The position numbers and the translations under genes were made by a program. Shown piece after piece: positions 27,569-38,519 of a DNA stretch of 64,000 bases. The stretch is from NCBI GenBank assembly GCA_963763215.1, contig CAVXNX010000017.1:1-64000 (forward strand), read 5' to 3'. The notes under the pieces were generated by a model, which made no database searches, was not told the DNA's origin, and saw only the letters and a program-made list of their open reading frames with translations. Source of the DNA: DASQZK01 sp963763215. Lineage in GTDB: Bacteria > Bacteroidota > Bacteroidia > Bacteroidales > GCA-2748055. The first letter of the stretch is position 1. Every line of letters begins with the position of its first letter.

Positions 27569-29779
27569 TCAGCGCGAGAGGAAAATTTCCCTGTTTCGGT
27601 CCAGATTGACCTCTTTCCGGGCCTTGCCTGAAACGACCGTATACGGGGAATACCCGGTGACGGCGTTTCCGTCCACATACCGGTCGGGCAATTCAAGGGT
27701 TATCCGTCCGTCCGGATCCGTTTTCCTGGTGGCCACTTCTTTCCCGCCCTGATCCGTGATTTTCACTTCAGCCCCGCTGACGGGCCGGTCATTTTTGTCG
27801 GTGACATTCACCGTGAGGGTATTGTACAGGTAATACGAGTTTTCCTGGTCGGTGGCATTCACCCCGAAATCCCAGCCCACGAAAACGTTCGAACGGAACT
27901 CCACATGATCGCAGAGATAGTCGGGCTGTTCATGGGAACCCAGCCGCAAGGGCAGCTGTCCCGCCGGCGATCCGGGGGCTTTTTCGATAATATTGCGCGA
28001 CAGGACGGTGCCTGTGGCCCTGCCGTAACTGCTTCCCACCCATATGGGGGTCACATTGGAAACGATCCGGTTATGATAGAGTTTGCCTCCTCGCGCGTTC
28101 CCGATAAAAAAAGCAAAGGCTTCGGCATCGGTTCCCGGATCCTCCTGGTTCACGACGATCGTGTTGCCGAATACATCATTTTCACCGGCGCTGGCGCTGA
28201 AGAAAAACGCCGATGCCATGGGGATGTAGCCGGGATATTCCGGGTATTTTTTCCCGGTGATATAGAAGGTGTTGTTGTACACCCGGTTTCCGTAGCTGCC
28301 TGTGGGAGATCCGGGTTTGGCCCCGTAATCGGCCAGCCGGATGGCATTGGTGCTGTAATGTTCATTATACTCGCAACTGGGCGGCGCGGCCTTGATGACA
28401 AAGACATTGTCGAAGATCAGGATGTTCTTGTGACGGAAAATTTCAAGTCCCGATCCGATCTCCGGTTCAAACCGGTTACCGAAGACCTGCGAACCGTCAC
28501 CCATGGCCATGACACTGTAATGGTTGGTCACGGTCTGATGGTTCACAAACAGGTTATGGTAGATCTTTGAATTCAGGCCCTTAAACACCAGGCAGCCCTG
28601 GCCCCCATAAAATTCCGACGAAGAGACCTCGGAAGGCTGCTCTCCCCTGAGGTCCACCGCATAAAACTGTGAACCGTGCCGGTTGATGAGAAAAGGATTG
28701 GTGATCTCAAACCGACAGTTGGTGATCGTTGCCTGGGGAACATCCACAGCCGTGGTATTAATGCCGGAAGAAACGATACGGACATTGTCGAGGATGACAC
28801 TGACGTCTTCAGCGGTGGATTCAATACCCCACGACATCACGCCGACCGTACCGTTTTTGATGATCCCGTTTTTGATGGTTACCGTTCCGGGACCCTGAGC
28901 AACAGGGATCCCGGGAAGGGGCCTGCCGGTTTTCACATCAGCCGTATAGTCAAAAAAGGCGCTGTGAATGATATTGTAGAGATGATCGTAGTGTCCGTAG
29001 GGATCCGTTTTCTCAACGATGCTGATGCCGGCGTCCATGGCCGGGCGGATATCCACCTGATCGACAAGGCAGTCATTCTCCGCCCTGACCCTGATCCGGT
29101 ATTGGCCTACCGGGAGGTTGTTGAGATGGGCGAAAACGAACCCTCCGCCGAGCCGTGCCGACCGGTTGATGACCGGGCAGCTTTGCATCGTCGTGTCGCC
29201 GTATGCCGTGGTGCATTTCACTTCCCTGCCCCGGGCGTCTTCCACGTATATGCTCACGCGCATATCCTTGCTCAGGTCTCCCCCCATGTCGTTGTAATAG
29301 TTCCCGGTCACACCGCACATGGCGAAATACGACCGGTTGGCCACCGGGAGTGTAACGTAACCCGATACGATCTCATCGCCTGTCTTGAGACTCATCAGGC
29401 TGTCGCCAATGAATTTATGATCTTTCGTACTCCGGATCTGCGCCCCGGGAGCCCCGGAAACATCCCATCCCTTCATCCCCTCTTCAAAACCGTAGTTCGG
29501 AACGTGCCCATAGTACCCGTCGGCATAGGTCAGGGTGTAGCCATTCAGATCGAGGGTGACATTTTTCCCCAGGAAAACCGTGCTCCGGTCCGAGGTGATG
29601 TCCTGGGTCAGCATGTAGGTCGTTCCTTCTTCCCCATAATTCCCGGGTTTGCTGACAGGTACGATCCCGGGAGGCAGATTCCGGTGTCCGGCAGGTTGGT
29701 ACTGGGCCTGGAGATTCATATTTAATAAGGTTATGAAGCTTCCTGCAAATAGGATGTATGAAAAATTAAACCGTTTCAT
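27569..29779 (-). CDS. Secreted right-handed beta-helix protein with C-terminal Ig-like domain
   Basis: This 736-residue protein has a signal peptide (MKRFNFSYILFAGSFITLLN) and an N-cap with YMLTQDITSDRSTVFL and TLDLNGYTLTYAD, typical of pectate-lyase-type beta-helices. A jelly-roll insertion spans about residues 110-270. Repeated helix rungs follow (VTIKNGIIKNG; AVDVPQATITNCRF; NNTFYITG; VFGNTIVVNQEDP; KLYHNRIVSN). The last 80 residues form a carboxypeptidase-regulatory-like Ig fold (VNVTDKNDRPVSGAEVKITD). Such proteins are polysaccharide lyases or hydrolases, often on uronic-acid glycans. No catalytic residues can be assigned. It is the first gene of the leftward four-gene operon. A homologue, badly broken, is at 38520-40483. 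Confidence 0.82.
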   Translation of the reverse strand: MKRFNFSYILFAGSFITLLNMNLQAQYQPAGHRNLPPGIVPVSKPGNYGEEGTTYMLTQDITSDRSTVFLGKNVTLDLNGYTLTYADGYYGHVPNYGFEEGMKGWDVSGAPGAQIRSTKDHKFIGDSLMSLKTGDEIVSGYVTLPVANRSYFAMCGVTGNYYNDMGGDLSKDMRVSIYVEDARGREVKCTTAYGDTTMQSCPVINRSARLGGGFVFAHLNNLPVGQYRIRVRAENDCLVDQVDIRPAMDAGISIVEKTDPYGHYDHLYNIIHSAFFDYTADVKTGRPLPGIPVAQGPGTVTIKNGIIKNGTVGVMSWGIESTAEDVSVILDNVRIVSSGINTTAVDVPQATITNCRFEITNPFLINRHGSQFYAVDLRGEQPSEVSSSEFYGGQGCLVFKGLNSKIYHNLFVNHQTVTNHYSVMAMGDGSQVFGNRFEPEIGSGLEIFRHKNILIFDNVFVIKAAPPSCEYNEHYSTNAIRLADYGAKPGSPTGSYGNRVYNNTFYITGKKYPEYPGYIPMASAFFFSASAGENDVFGNTIVVNQEDPGTDAEAFAFFIGNARGGKLYHNRIVSNVTPIWVGSSYGRATGTVLSRNIIEKAPGSPAGQLPLRLGSHEQPDYLCDHVEFRSNVFVGWDFGVNATDQENSYYLYNTLTVNVTDKNDRPVSGAEVKITDQGGKEVATRKTDPDGRITLELPDRYVDGNAVTGYSPYTVVSGKARKEVNLDRNREIFLSR

Positions 29780-30072
29780 ACTTATGGGAATTAAACCGGT
29801 AAGCGGTTAAAGTTGAATGTAAAACCGTTGAAATCCGGAGGTGAAAACTTGAACTCTGAATGGTTAAAAGTACATAATTTTCACGATTCTTTCCATGAGT
29901 TTTTGAGAGAAATGAATAGAAGGATAAGATAATTTTCCTTCATAACCTTTTATTGAAGTCGAAATACCTGGAAATGTAAAATAATGAAATTCTCTGTAAA
30001 AGTTTTGAAAGACTTCATAATTTTTGTTAATTTCCCATGCTGGTATTCCAGTCCGATAAAATCACAAACCAC

Positions 30073-31114
30073 ATGAAAAGGAGAAGGTTCATTGGCGCAT
30101 CGACCCTGGCCATTGGCGGTCTGGGAATGATGCGAAAAGTCCCGTCCCCGGGCCGGGAGGTCACAGATGGGCTGGATCCCCTGCTGACAGGGCCGGATGG
30201 CAACCCGATCAACACCCTTGGGGAGTGGAAGGTAAAGCGCAAAATCATTTATGACCGTTGGGCCGGCTACCTTGGGATGCTGGAACCAAACCCGGCAAAG
30301 CCTGTATTAAAGGTGCTGAAGGAGGAGCGCGGGGGAGGGGTGATCAGGCAGTTGGTGGAATACGAGGGGGAGCCGGGCATCACTGACATCGGCTACCTGC
30401 TGAAACCGGAAAAGGTGACCGGGAAACGGCCTGCTATTGTCGCCATGCATTCCACGAGTGATTTCGAGATGAAGTACATTGCCGGTGTGGAGAAGGGAAA
30501 AATTCTTCCGTTTGGCTATAAATTTGCCCGGCAGGGATATATCGTCTTTTGTCCGCAGTGCTATTTGTGGCACGACGGGAGGCCCCTGAGTTCAGGTGAG
30601 GAGACGACCCTTCAGTTCATGAAAAGGCATCCCGGATCGAAAGGGAATGGCCAAAATGCTTTTCGACGCCCAGAGGGCAGTGGACGTTCTGCTAAGCCAG
30701 GACGAGACAGATCCCGGCAGGATCGGTGCTACGGGTCATTCCCTGGGAGCAAAGGAAGTGCTTTATCTCGGCGCCTTCGACGACCGGGTCAGGGTGATTG
30801 TCAGCAATGAAGGCGGTATCGGGATCGATTTTTCCAACTGGGATGCGATCTGGTATCTCGGAAAAGAGATCCACGAATTTGGCCATCAGCAGCACGAAGT
30901 CCTGTCGCTGGCCGCACCGAAACCTTTTCTGCTGATCGGCGGCGAATCTGCCGACGGTGAAAAAAGCGTGCCCTATATTGAAGCGGTCCGCCCGGTCTAC
31001 GAGTTATATGGTAAAGATCCCCGGAGGCTGGGATTCTACAATCACGGAACCGGGCATTCGCCCACACCGGAAGCCGAGCAGATGCACTATGACTGGATGA
31101 AAAAATACCTCTGA
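30073..31114 (+). CDS. Tat-exported dienelactone-hydrolase-like alpha/beta hydrolase, one frame break near 30641
   Basis: I start it at the ATG at 30073, which opens a Tat signal (MKRRRFIGASTLAIGG). The first frame runs to about 30640 and the second from there to 31114. Deleting one g from the ggg at 30641-30643 joins them as HPGSKGMAKMLFD. The fold is an alpha/beta hydrolase: GKRPAIVAMHST (oxyanion strand), YIVFCPQCYLWHDG, nucleophile elbow GATGHSLGAKEV, PFLLIGGESADGEK with the acid residue, and a C-terminal FYNHGTGHSPT with the catalytic His. The joined protein is about 347 residues. It is the first of three rightward hydrolase genes and is followed by a small hairpin at 31118-31134. The substrate is not known. 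Confidence 0.8.
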
Positions 31115-31181
31115 GATATCGCCCGCCCGGCGATGTAACACGATGACAAAACGTACAGCACTAAAAACAAAATCCATAGCC

Positions 31182-33222
31182 ATGCGAATCAACAAAATTT
31201 TTCCCGGAACCCTGTTACTGGGTTTGGCGCTTTTCTTCGCCGGATGCGGGAGCACGACAGTCAAAGAAACGGCCGGAGAGGACTGCTGGCCGGCAAACAA
31301 TATGCAGGCTTACCTTTCGAGGGTAGCCAAAGACATCACCGATCATTCCCTCGATGGCATCAAGAGCCAGGATGAATGGGAAAAGGCCAGACCCGAACGA
31401 TACCGTGAATTCACCGAGATGATGGGGATCCAGGACTACATCGACAGTGAACGCACGCCGCTGAATGTGAAAGTCACGGGGACCATCCAGCGTGATGGTT
31501 ATCACATCGAGAAACTCTATTACGAGTCCCTTCCCGGCCTGTATGTCCCTGCCAACCTCTATGTTCCCGACGGTATCAAGAAACCCCGGGCCGCCATTCT
31601 TTATGTATGCGGTCACTCGCCTACACAGCAGGTCCATTACCAGCCTTTCCCGGCAAAATATGCCCAGCTGGGCTTTGTGTGCCTGATCATCGAGACCATC
31701 CAGATGGGCGAAGTCAAAGGCTATCACTGGGGTGAATATGCAAAGGGATGGTTCAACTGGTACAGCCGTGGGTATGATCCCGCCGGGGTGGAACTGTGGA
31801 ATGCCATCCGCGGCCTCGATCTTCTCGCCGCACGTCCCGAGGTGGATCCTGATAAACTCGGGGTCACCGGCATCTCGGGCGGAGGTTCACAAAGCTGGTA
31901 CATCGCCGCCGCCGATCCCAGGGTCAAAGCCGTGGCCCCGGTTTGCGGCGCCAGCACCCTGGAGGCACAGATCGGGACGCGGACCATCGACGGGCATTGC
32001 GACTGCATGATGCCCATCAACACTTATGACATTGATTTCCAGAACATCGGCGCTCTGATCGCTCCCCGGCCCCTTCTGATCTGCCAGGCCGATCGCGACG
32101 GGCTCAATACCATCGAGTCGGTCCGGCGGCTGTATAAAGACATCAAAGGTGTCTACACGGTTTTCGGGCAAACCGGATAATGTCGGGTTCATTGAAACAC
32201 CCGGTGGCCATTCATACCACCGCCTTTCCAGGGAAGGGATCAATTCGTTCTTCCTGAAAAACCTGATGGGCAAAGACGTGGCGCCTGAACAAACCGGCGA
32301 CAACGATACCACGGCAAGCGACCTGCTTTCGGAAGAAGAATTGAACGTCTATGTTGACGGTCCGCCGGCCGATGACCGGACGACGACGATCCAGAATTCG
32401 TTTGTCAGCCTCCATAAAGTTCCGGAAATCAACAACGAACAGGATCTGAAATCCAGCCGTGAATCGGTGCGGGAATTTCTCAGGAAGGAAACCTTCGGCG
32501 CTTTTCCAAAAACGGAAGTTCCCTTCGATTCGCGTATGGAATTCCGTTCGGCTGATGGCGGGAAATACGGCTGGAAAATCTACAGTTTCGTTCCTGAAGA
32601 AGGCTGGCGCCTGAAAGTCGATTTCCACTGGAACCAGGACACCACGCAGAAAAAGCCGCTGGTGATCGTTCTCCGGAATTACGACGAGGAACGATGGGCC
32701 TCGGAAGCCTACGTATCGGCCCACAGCCGTGAATGGAACATCGCCTATTTTGATGTTCGCGGCGTGGGTGAGACCGGATGGGACCCGTCCCTTCAATGGC
32801 ACATCCGCCGCGCAGCCGCGTGGACCGGCAGAACCATCGCCTCCATGCAGGTTTATGATCTTCTCCGGTGCATCGAATTCTGCCGCACCCTGAACGGCGT
32901 CGATCCTTCGCAGATCCGGATTGCGGCCCGCAATGAGATGGGCGTGGTTGCCTTGTACGCCGCCCTGATGGACGGGAACATCAGCCAGCTCTACCTGGAA
33001 AATCCCCCCGCCTCACAGGATATGGCCAGCGACCCCGACGGTAAAGGAGCGGCGACCGAGATGCTGAACTGCCTCAGGGCAACCGACCTGGGGGAAATTC
33101 CGGCGCTGATCAGCCCCACACGGACTGAATTTATCGGGACCATGCCCGACAGCTACCAGTGGTCAGAAAACGTTCTGAAGAAGCTGAACCGGGATGATAT
33201 CTCCGTGGCCGGGAAACTGTAA
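31182..33222 (+). CDS. Tandem acetyl-xylan-esterase-like alpha/beta hydrolase lipoprotein, one frame break near 32167
   Basis: The start at 31182 gives a lipoprotein signal (MRINKIFPGTLLLGLALFFAGC). The first hydrolase domain reaches about residue 345 and contains AAILYVCGHSP, the elbow GVTGISGGGSQSW, PRPLLICQADRDG (acid) and, after the frame change, ETPGGHSYH with the expected His. The break at 32167 is one extra c: GQTG-stop becomes FGKPDNVGFIE when removed. A second alpha/beta hydrolase-like domain follows (KPLVIVLRNYDEERWA; YFDVRGVGETGW; IRIAARNEMGVVALYAAL). Its elbow reads ARNEMG and so lacks the nucleophile Ser. The joined protein is about 680 residues. Deacetylation of polysaccharide in the envelope is likely. 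Confidence 0.78.
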
Positions 33223-33239
33223 TCTGAATCCGAAAATAC

Positions 33240-33258
33240 GGCGGGCGGCCACCCGCCT
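33240..33258. repeat. GC-rich intercistronic hairpin, REP-like
   Basis: GGCGGGCGG pairs with CCACCCGCC with one mismatch in the gap between two rightward hydrolase genes. It resembles the perfect palindrome at 51735-51754 and may be a repetitive extragenic palindrome or an attenuator. Confidence 0.45.
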
Positions 33259-33273
33259 TTAATACCAGGAGTC

Positions 33274-35332
33274 ATGAACAGAAGCCATAATTTACTCCGT
33301 GTCCTCACCCTCCTCCTGGCGGTCGTGCTTTTCCCCGGCCTGACTTCCGCGCAGGAAAGCCGGGAAGACCCGGCCCGGTATACCCCTGTCTGGATCAGGA
33401 ACGGTTTCGCCGATGCAGGAGCAACGCACGAACCCTGGATTTTCCAGGTCAGGCGCAACAGCCCGAAATTTAACCAATGGCAGAAGGAACAGTACGATGA
33501 CCAGATGGCCGAACCTTTTATCAAAGCCCTGGCGGAGTCAGGGGTCACGGTTTACCACGTGAGCTGTTACAAGGGATTCGGCTTCAAAGCGGAGAAAGAA
33601 AACATGGACAAGGTGGCCAAAGCCATTGCCATTGCCCATAAATACGGCCTGAAGGCGGATACGTACGTGCAGTGGAACACCATGGCCTACGAAACATTTT
33701 TTGCCGAGGTGCCGGAAGCAAAGACCGACCTGTGGTACCAGGTCGACGAGAATGGCAAGCCGCTGATGCTGACCTATGGCTACCAGCAATCCTTCCGTTA
33801 CAGGCCCTGCTTCAACAAGGAGGCCTACATGGATTACTTTAAGAACCGGATCCTGCGATACGTGGTGGACTCGGTTAAAACTGATTTCATCCATTTCGAT
33901 AATTTCGATTATAACTATCCCCCTTCGGCCGATTTCAATCCGGCAACCATCAAAGCTTTCCGGGATATATCTCACCCAAAAGTACACCCCGGAACAACGG
34001 CTGGAACGTTTCGGGTTCACCGACCTGTCGTATGTCATGCCTCCCATGTGGAACGATGAGAATCCGGCGGAAAAGCAGCTGACGGTCGATGACCCGGTGG
34101 TCCAGGAATGGGTGGATTTCCGCTGTTGGACCTTCACCTCCCGCCTGGCCGAATGTGCACGCTTTGTCAGAAACCTCAACAAGGAAGTGGTCATTGAGGT
34201 CAACCCCCACGGACTGGTTGGAAGCAACAGAGCCTGGGAAGCCGGGATCAACCACCCCGACCTGATGCAGTACACCAACGTGATCTGGACCGAGGATACG
34301 AACTACCCGCGGTTGGGAAGACGGCGTGGCGATCGGTAAATTCAGGCATTACAAGCTGGGGCGCACCACACACAATTTTATCATGACCGGCAATCTGAAG
34401 GACCGTGATTTTGCCGAGAATCTCGCCCTGAACAGGACAATCGGATCTCTCGGGCACGGCATTCCGGAAGGTCCCGGAAAAAAATACCTCGAATTTCTGG
34501 CTCGCTCACAAAGACCTTTACAACGGCATGGAGGGCGCGGAGAAGGTGGCTGTTCTCAGGAGTTATCCATCCATGGCGTACAATAATTATGACACCCAGA
34601 TGGCGGTGAACATGGCCGAACAGGTGTTGCAGCAGCGGCAGATCCCTTTCGACATCATCTTCGACCAGCAGACTCGGCCACTTCGATAATTATGAGGTCC
34701 TCGTCCTGGCCGACCAGGAGAGCCTTGCCGATTCGACGATTCAGGCCGTGGAGAAATTTGTGCAGGAGGGCGGCGGACTGGTCCTCACCGGAAACACCGG
34801 CCGTTATGACGACTGGAGGCGGCTGCGAAGACGAAGCGTTCCGGATGAAATGTACGCCACCAGCACCGGCATATCCGGTGATAAAAACATCCTGTCGGAC
34901 AATGAGTCCGTTTCCTTTGCTTACGGCAAGGGCCGGGTGATCTATATCCCCCGGCTGATTCAGACTGCCGGGGAGACCAAACTGGGCTTTGAATCGGTAT
35001 GGCGGATGCCCGAAAATGCCGGTGAGCTGGTTGCCGATGTGCGGTGGGCGGCCGGCAGCGATCTGCCCCTCGAGGTGATTTCACCCGAATGGGTCGGCGT
35101 CTCCCACGATCATGACACGAAAAACCGCCGGGATATCATTCACCTGTTCAACTACAGCGCCAGTCCCGCCGCGGGGATCACCCTCAGGTACAAAGGGAAA
35201 ATCAGGGCGGCCTGGGCGGTCTCGCCCGACCGGAAGGGCAAAATGCAGGTTCCTTACCAGGTAGAGGATGGCTTCACCGTGCTCCGGATGCCGAGGCTGG
35301 ACGTCTATGAGGTGATCGTGCTGGAACGGTGA
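33274..35332 (+). pseudogene. Secreted GH42/GHL6-like glycoside hydrolase with beta-galactosidase-trimerisation-like domain, four frame breaks
   Basis: Five frame segments read as one secreted protein of about 685 residues. The N-terminus RVLTLLLAVVLFPGLTSAQ is a signal peptide. The first half is a TIM-barrel glycosidase-like domain (VYHVSCYKGFGF; DFIHFDNFDYNYPP; VVIEVNPHGLVGSNRAWE). The second half resembles the GATase-like middle domain of GH42 (EVLVLADQESLADSTIQAVE; VQEGGGLVLTGNTG), then a small beta-domain. Breaks lie near 33967 (extra a), 34316 (extra t; restores NYPRWEDGVAIG), 34495 and 34667 (extra a; restores QQLGHFDNYE). All four are single insertions and the sequence on each side is well conserved. 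I type it as a pseudogene because of the number of breaks, but assembly error is more likely. The family assignment is tentative. Confidence 0.65.
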
Positions 35333-35528
35333 CCCGGATTCATTGCGCTCCTGGTTGCTGTTCTTCGTCACCGCACCTTCAGGGTCACTTCCGAAATGTC
35401 TTCTTCAAGTCATAACGGGTCTTTCATTGATATGTTGGATAATGCCTGTCGAATTTCCACGGGAAGTGACTAGGAAGTAAGAAAGGCACCGGAATTTCCT
35501 CCATGTGGCATGTCTGATCAATTTTCTT

Positions 35529-37441
35529 TCATTTGAAGGGCGTGGTCAGGTACCCTTCGATATCGGTCCAGTGGGCGAGCATGATCTGCCGCTTCATTTT
35601 CAGCTGATGGATGAGGTCGCCGCCCAGAAGGAACGTATCTTCAGGGAAAGGTCCGCTGGCATGCGAAATGAGTTCCATCCCTCCATTTTCAAGGATCGAA
35701 ATCAGTTCCTGGGTATTGTCGAGTTCATCGCGCATGATGGCATTGAAATCGAGAAGGTCCTGGTCGCCCGTCCAGGTCGGGGTTTTATCGGGAAGATGGA
35801 CAGGTCCTGCCAGTTCGGCTTTATGCCGGTTCCGGATCATCTGGGCGTCGTTGAAGTTCCCGCAGCTTCGCAGGACACTGGCATAAATGCGCAACGACAT
35901 GGCAAAATGGTTGAGGTACTCCTGTTCGGGGGCGTTGGTGATCTTTTCCAGCGAAGCGGCCACATTTACCAGTCGCCGCGCAAAGCATGCCGCCGATCCG
36001 GCCGGAATTTCCCGGTTGCCGCCATGGATATCCATGTAATCATTTCGGGCCTCATCTTCCGAAATATTGAAAACGTAAGGAAGAAAATAGGATTCTTCGG
36101 CAGGGCTGAGCCGTTCCGGGGCAAAAACCAGCGGCCGGGTGATATGGCGGGTCGACACTCCCCAGTACAGCGTGCTGAGTCCCGGCGTGGCGATCCTCCC
36201 GGAGCGAAGGGCATCATCAAAATCAACAAATGCATTCATCAGCCTGTCGGCATTTTCCTCACCACCCCATTTTACGCACAGGTTCCGGAGCGACGCTAGA
36301 ACGTTGATCTCTCCTCCTCCCCGGTAGGGCGACTGAAAATAATCAGTTCAGGATATCGACGACTTTCCGGACGGTTTCAAGATTTTCCGTACTGCGGTGG
36401 TAAGCGCCCGCAAAGCCCGAGATTGAAGCGGTGGGGAACAGAAGGATCGGCTTTTCCAAGTTCTTCCATGATGGCCAGCGGGTTGATGAGTCCTTTCACC
36501 GGATAAGCCGCCCATATCATGCTCGAAATATCAATGGATTCCGGTTCATTGCGCTTTTCCAGAAAGCACCTGTCGGGAAGTGCCGGGGCCAGATGATCGA
36601 GTTCCTCATCGGTGAACATTCCCCTGAGGATAGATATCGATATCGTGGCCGGCTACTTTTTTGGCTTCATCCTTATAAATATTCAGAAGGGTAAATGATA
36701 GCAACATTCTTATCCGTGTTTTTGCACGATGCCGGGCCGTTGGGCCCTGTGTAGAGCCAGTCATCCCAGCAGAATCCCGATCCCGCATCATTCATGCTGA
36801 AGCTGACCGTGCGGATCTCCGGGGCATCCTTGAAGAGCTGGCCCACCATGTTTTTATACATCTCACGTGTCCCTTCCTGGTGCATGCAGGGTGCGAAGGC
36901 CATCTGCAAGCTTCGCCGGGGGTGGTCAACGCGTGGTCCGCGAAGCTCAGGATATTTTTCGAAGAATGCTTCGGGCAGGTAGCGGGGCTCATTGCTTCCG
37001 AACTGGGCGTCGAGTCCGTAGGAACGGAGGACTTTCAGCTTGGCGTCCATCAGCTGGCGGTTGGCTTTCACATAATCGGCAGGGACGAACGGGGCGATCT
37101 TCGGATCGGGGAAAAAAGCCGAAACTGCCATATTGTAGGAGGCGTATTCATGCCACGGCCCACCGATATCAAAGGTGGCGTCGAGGGCCGGCATATTGAT
37201 GCTGACATCGATCCTGCCGTAAGGTTTTAAACGGGCCAGCTCACGGGCATAAGCCGTGAAATCGCCGATATTGGTTATGGCATCCCTGACGACAAAAACA
37301 GAGCCTCCGCCGGCAAAGCGGAATCCGGTGTTTGAGACTTTTCACTACCGGGCATATCCCGTGGCGCCTTCTGCACCCGCATTCAGCCCCGGCAGGATGG
37401 TCAGTGCCAGTAGTGGTTATCGATCGTGTGATTTGTCGCAT
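35529..37441 (-). pseudogene. Broken paralogue of the unknown glycosidase-like gene at 41452-43365
   Basis: The segments together align along nearly the full length of the intact 637-residue gene to the right. Shared stretches include FFPDPKIAPF, PEAFFEKYPELRGPRVDHPR, MNDAGSGFCWDDWLYTGPNG, STLYWGVSTRHITRPLV, ESYFLPYVFN, YMDIHGGNRE and the terminus MLAHWTDIEGYLTTPFK. An ATG at 37441 precedes a signal-like LLALTILPGLNAG segment in a shifted frame. Breaks lie near 37410, 37340, 36715, 36612, 36455 and 36345; most are explained by one extra base, and the 37340 region needs compensating changes. It is the last gene of the second leftward operon. Identity to its paralogue is moderate, so the duplication is old. 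Confidence 0.75.
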
Positions 37442-37513
37442 CTGGTTTGATATTTTTGGATTGCGTGAATTGTTTTCATGAAAAGACGCCGTCCGGATTC
37501 ATGTGCCGCATCC

Positions 37514-38497
37514 TCATTTTTTCGGAAAATACAGCCATACCTTGTCATGCATGGTGTACAAGCAGGTACTTGTTTCCGTCCCATACCAGGATCGGGCTGG
37601 AATGATCGCCGGGAACAATGGGATTCCCGGGATATTTGGTCCAGTGGACAAGGTCGGTCGACATGGCCACATTGGAAGTCCATAGGGCATTGGAATTCGG
37701 GATCGGCCCAGTCGGGATTGGTGGAGCCATGGTAGTAAAGGTAATACCGTCCCTTATACTTGATGACCTGGTTGGCTGCCAGGGCGCCGGCATCGTATTT
37801 TCCAGGACCTTTTTTGATCACCGGTTCATCCTGGATATTTGTCCAGGTGATATGGTCTTTGGATTCAGCAAGCCAGATCCCGTTATCATCCCGTTCATAG
37901 AACAGGTACCAGTGGCCGTTTTCAATCCAGACTGTGGGAGTGCCGTAGGGTCCGGGGATGGAATCCCCGTTTTGCATATGCATCCTCAGGTCACCCTGTT
38001 CCTCCCAGTTCATTCCGTCGGGGGAAGTCAGCATATGGGCTACATCATTTTTTCCCTCGGCATACATATAATAGGTTCCGTCATGCTTCATGACAAACAT
38101 GTCTTCGGTCCATTTCTTGTCGAATATCGGGTTTGCACGTATCGCGTGTCCAGTTGAATCCCGTCATCGGAAGTGGCATACCCCACGTATTTGGGATCTG
38201 TATCCTGCGCCGCTGATACCCGGTATACCACATTTTAAAGATCCCGTCTTCGTGGAGGATGTACCCGCGTTCCCTGATGCTGTGGTCCCATGTGTCCCCG
38301 CCCGTCCCGCTAAAGACCGGGTTATGTTCGTAGGGTGTGAAGGAAACCATCTCCGGCGGGAAAGCATCCGATGAAGAATCCGACGAGGTGTTCCCCGTGA
38401 TTTTTCCGGTTCCCGCAGGCGGAAAGCAGCAGGATCCCTGCCAGCAGAATGGACCTGACCGGTAACGTTATGCCTGATATGTTTTAAACTGCTGCAT
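37514..38497 (-). pseudogene. GH43/GH32-like five-bladed propeller glycosidase lipoprotein, several frame breaks
   Basis: Frame segments from 38497 to 37514 read as one protein of about 325 residues. A lipobox signal (LLAGILLLSACGN) is followed by NPVFSGTGGDTWD, GIFKMWYTGYQ, KYVGYATSDDGI, DMFVMKHDGTYYMYAEG, SPDGMNWEEQGDL, GTPTVWIENGHWYLFYERDD, GRYYLYYHGSTN and SNVAMSTDLVHWTKYP. Removing one t near 37550 gives the end KYLLYTMHDKVWLYFPKK. These repeats are the blades of GH43, GH32 or GH117/GH130-like enzymes, which act on arabinans, xylans, fructans or algal galactans. Breaks are near 38485, 38390, 38190, 38130, 37690 and 37550. It starts 22 bases after the beta-helix gene in the same operon. 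Confidence 0.7.
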
Positions 38498-38519
38498 TTT
38501 GGGATGACTTTAAAGTTTA

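Noticed and set aside
28676..29725. 349-codon plus-strand open frame
   Set aside because: It is antisense to the intact beta-helix gene and has no signal or domain.
33274..35332. Programmed +1 frameshifting as the explanation for broken genes
   Set aside because: Break sites share no slippery motif or stop codon context, and four in one gene is unlike known programmed cases.
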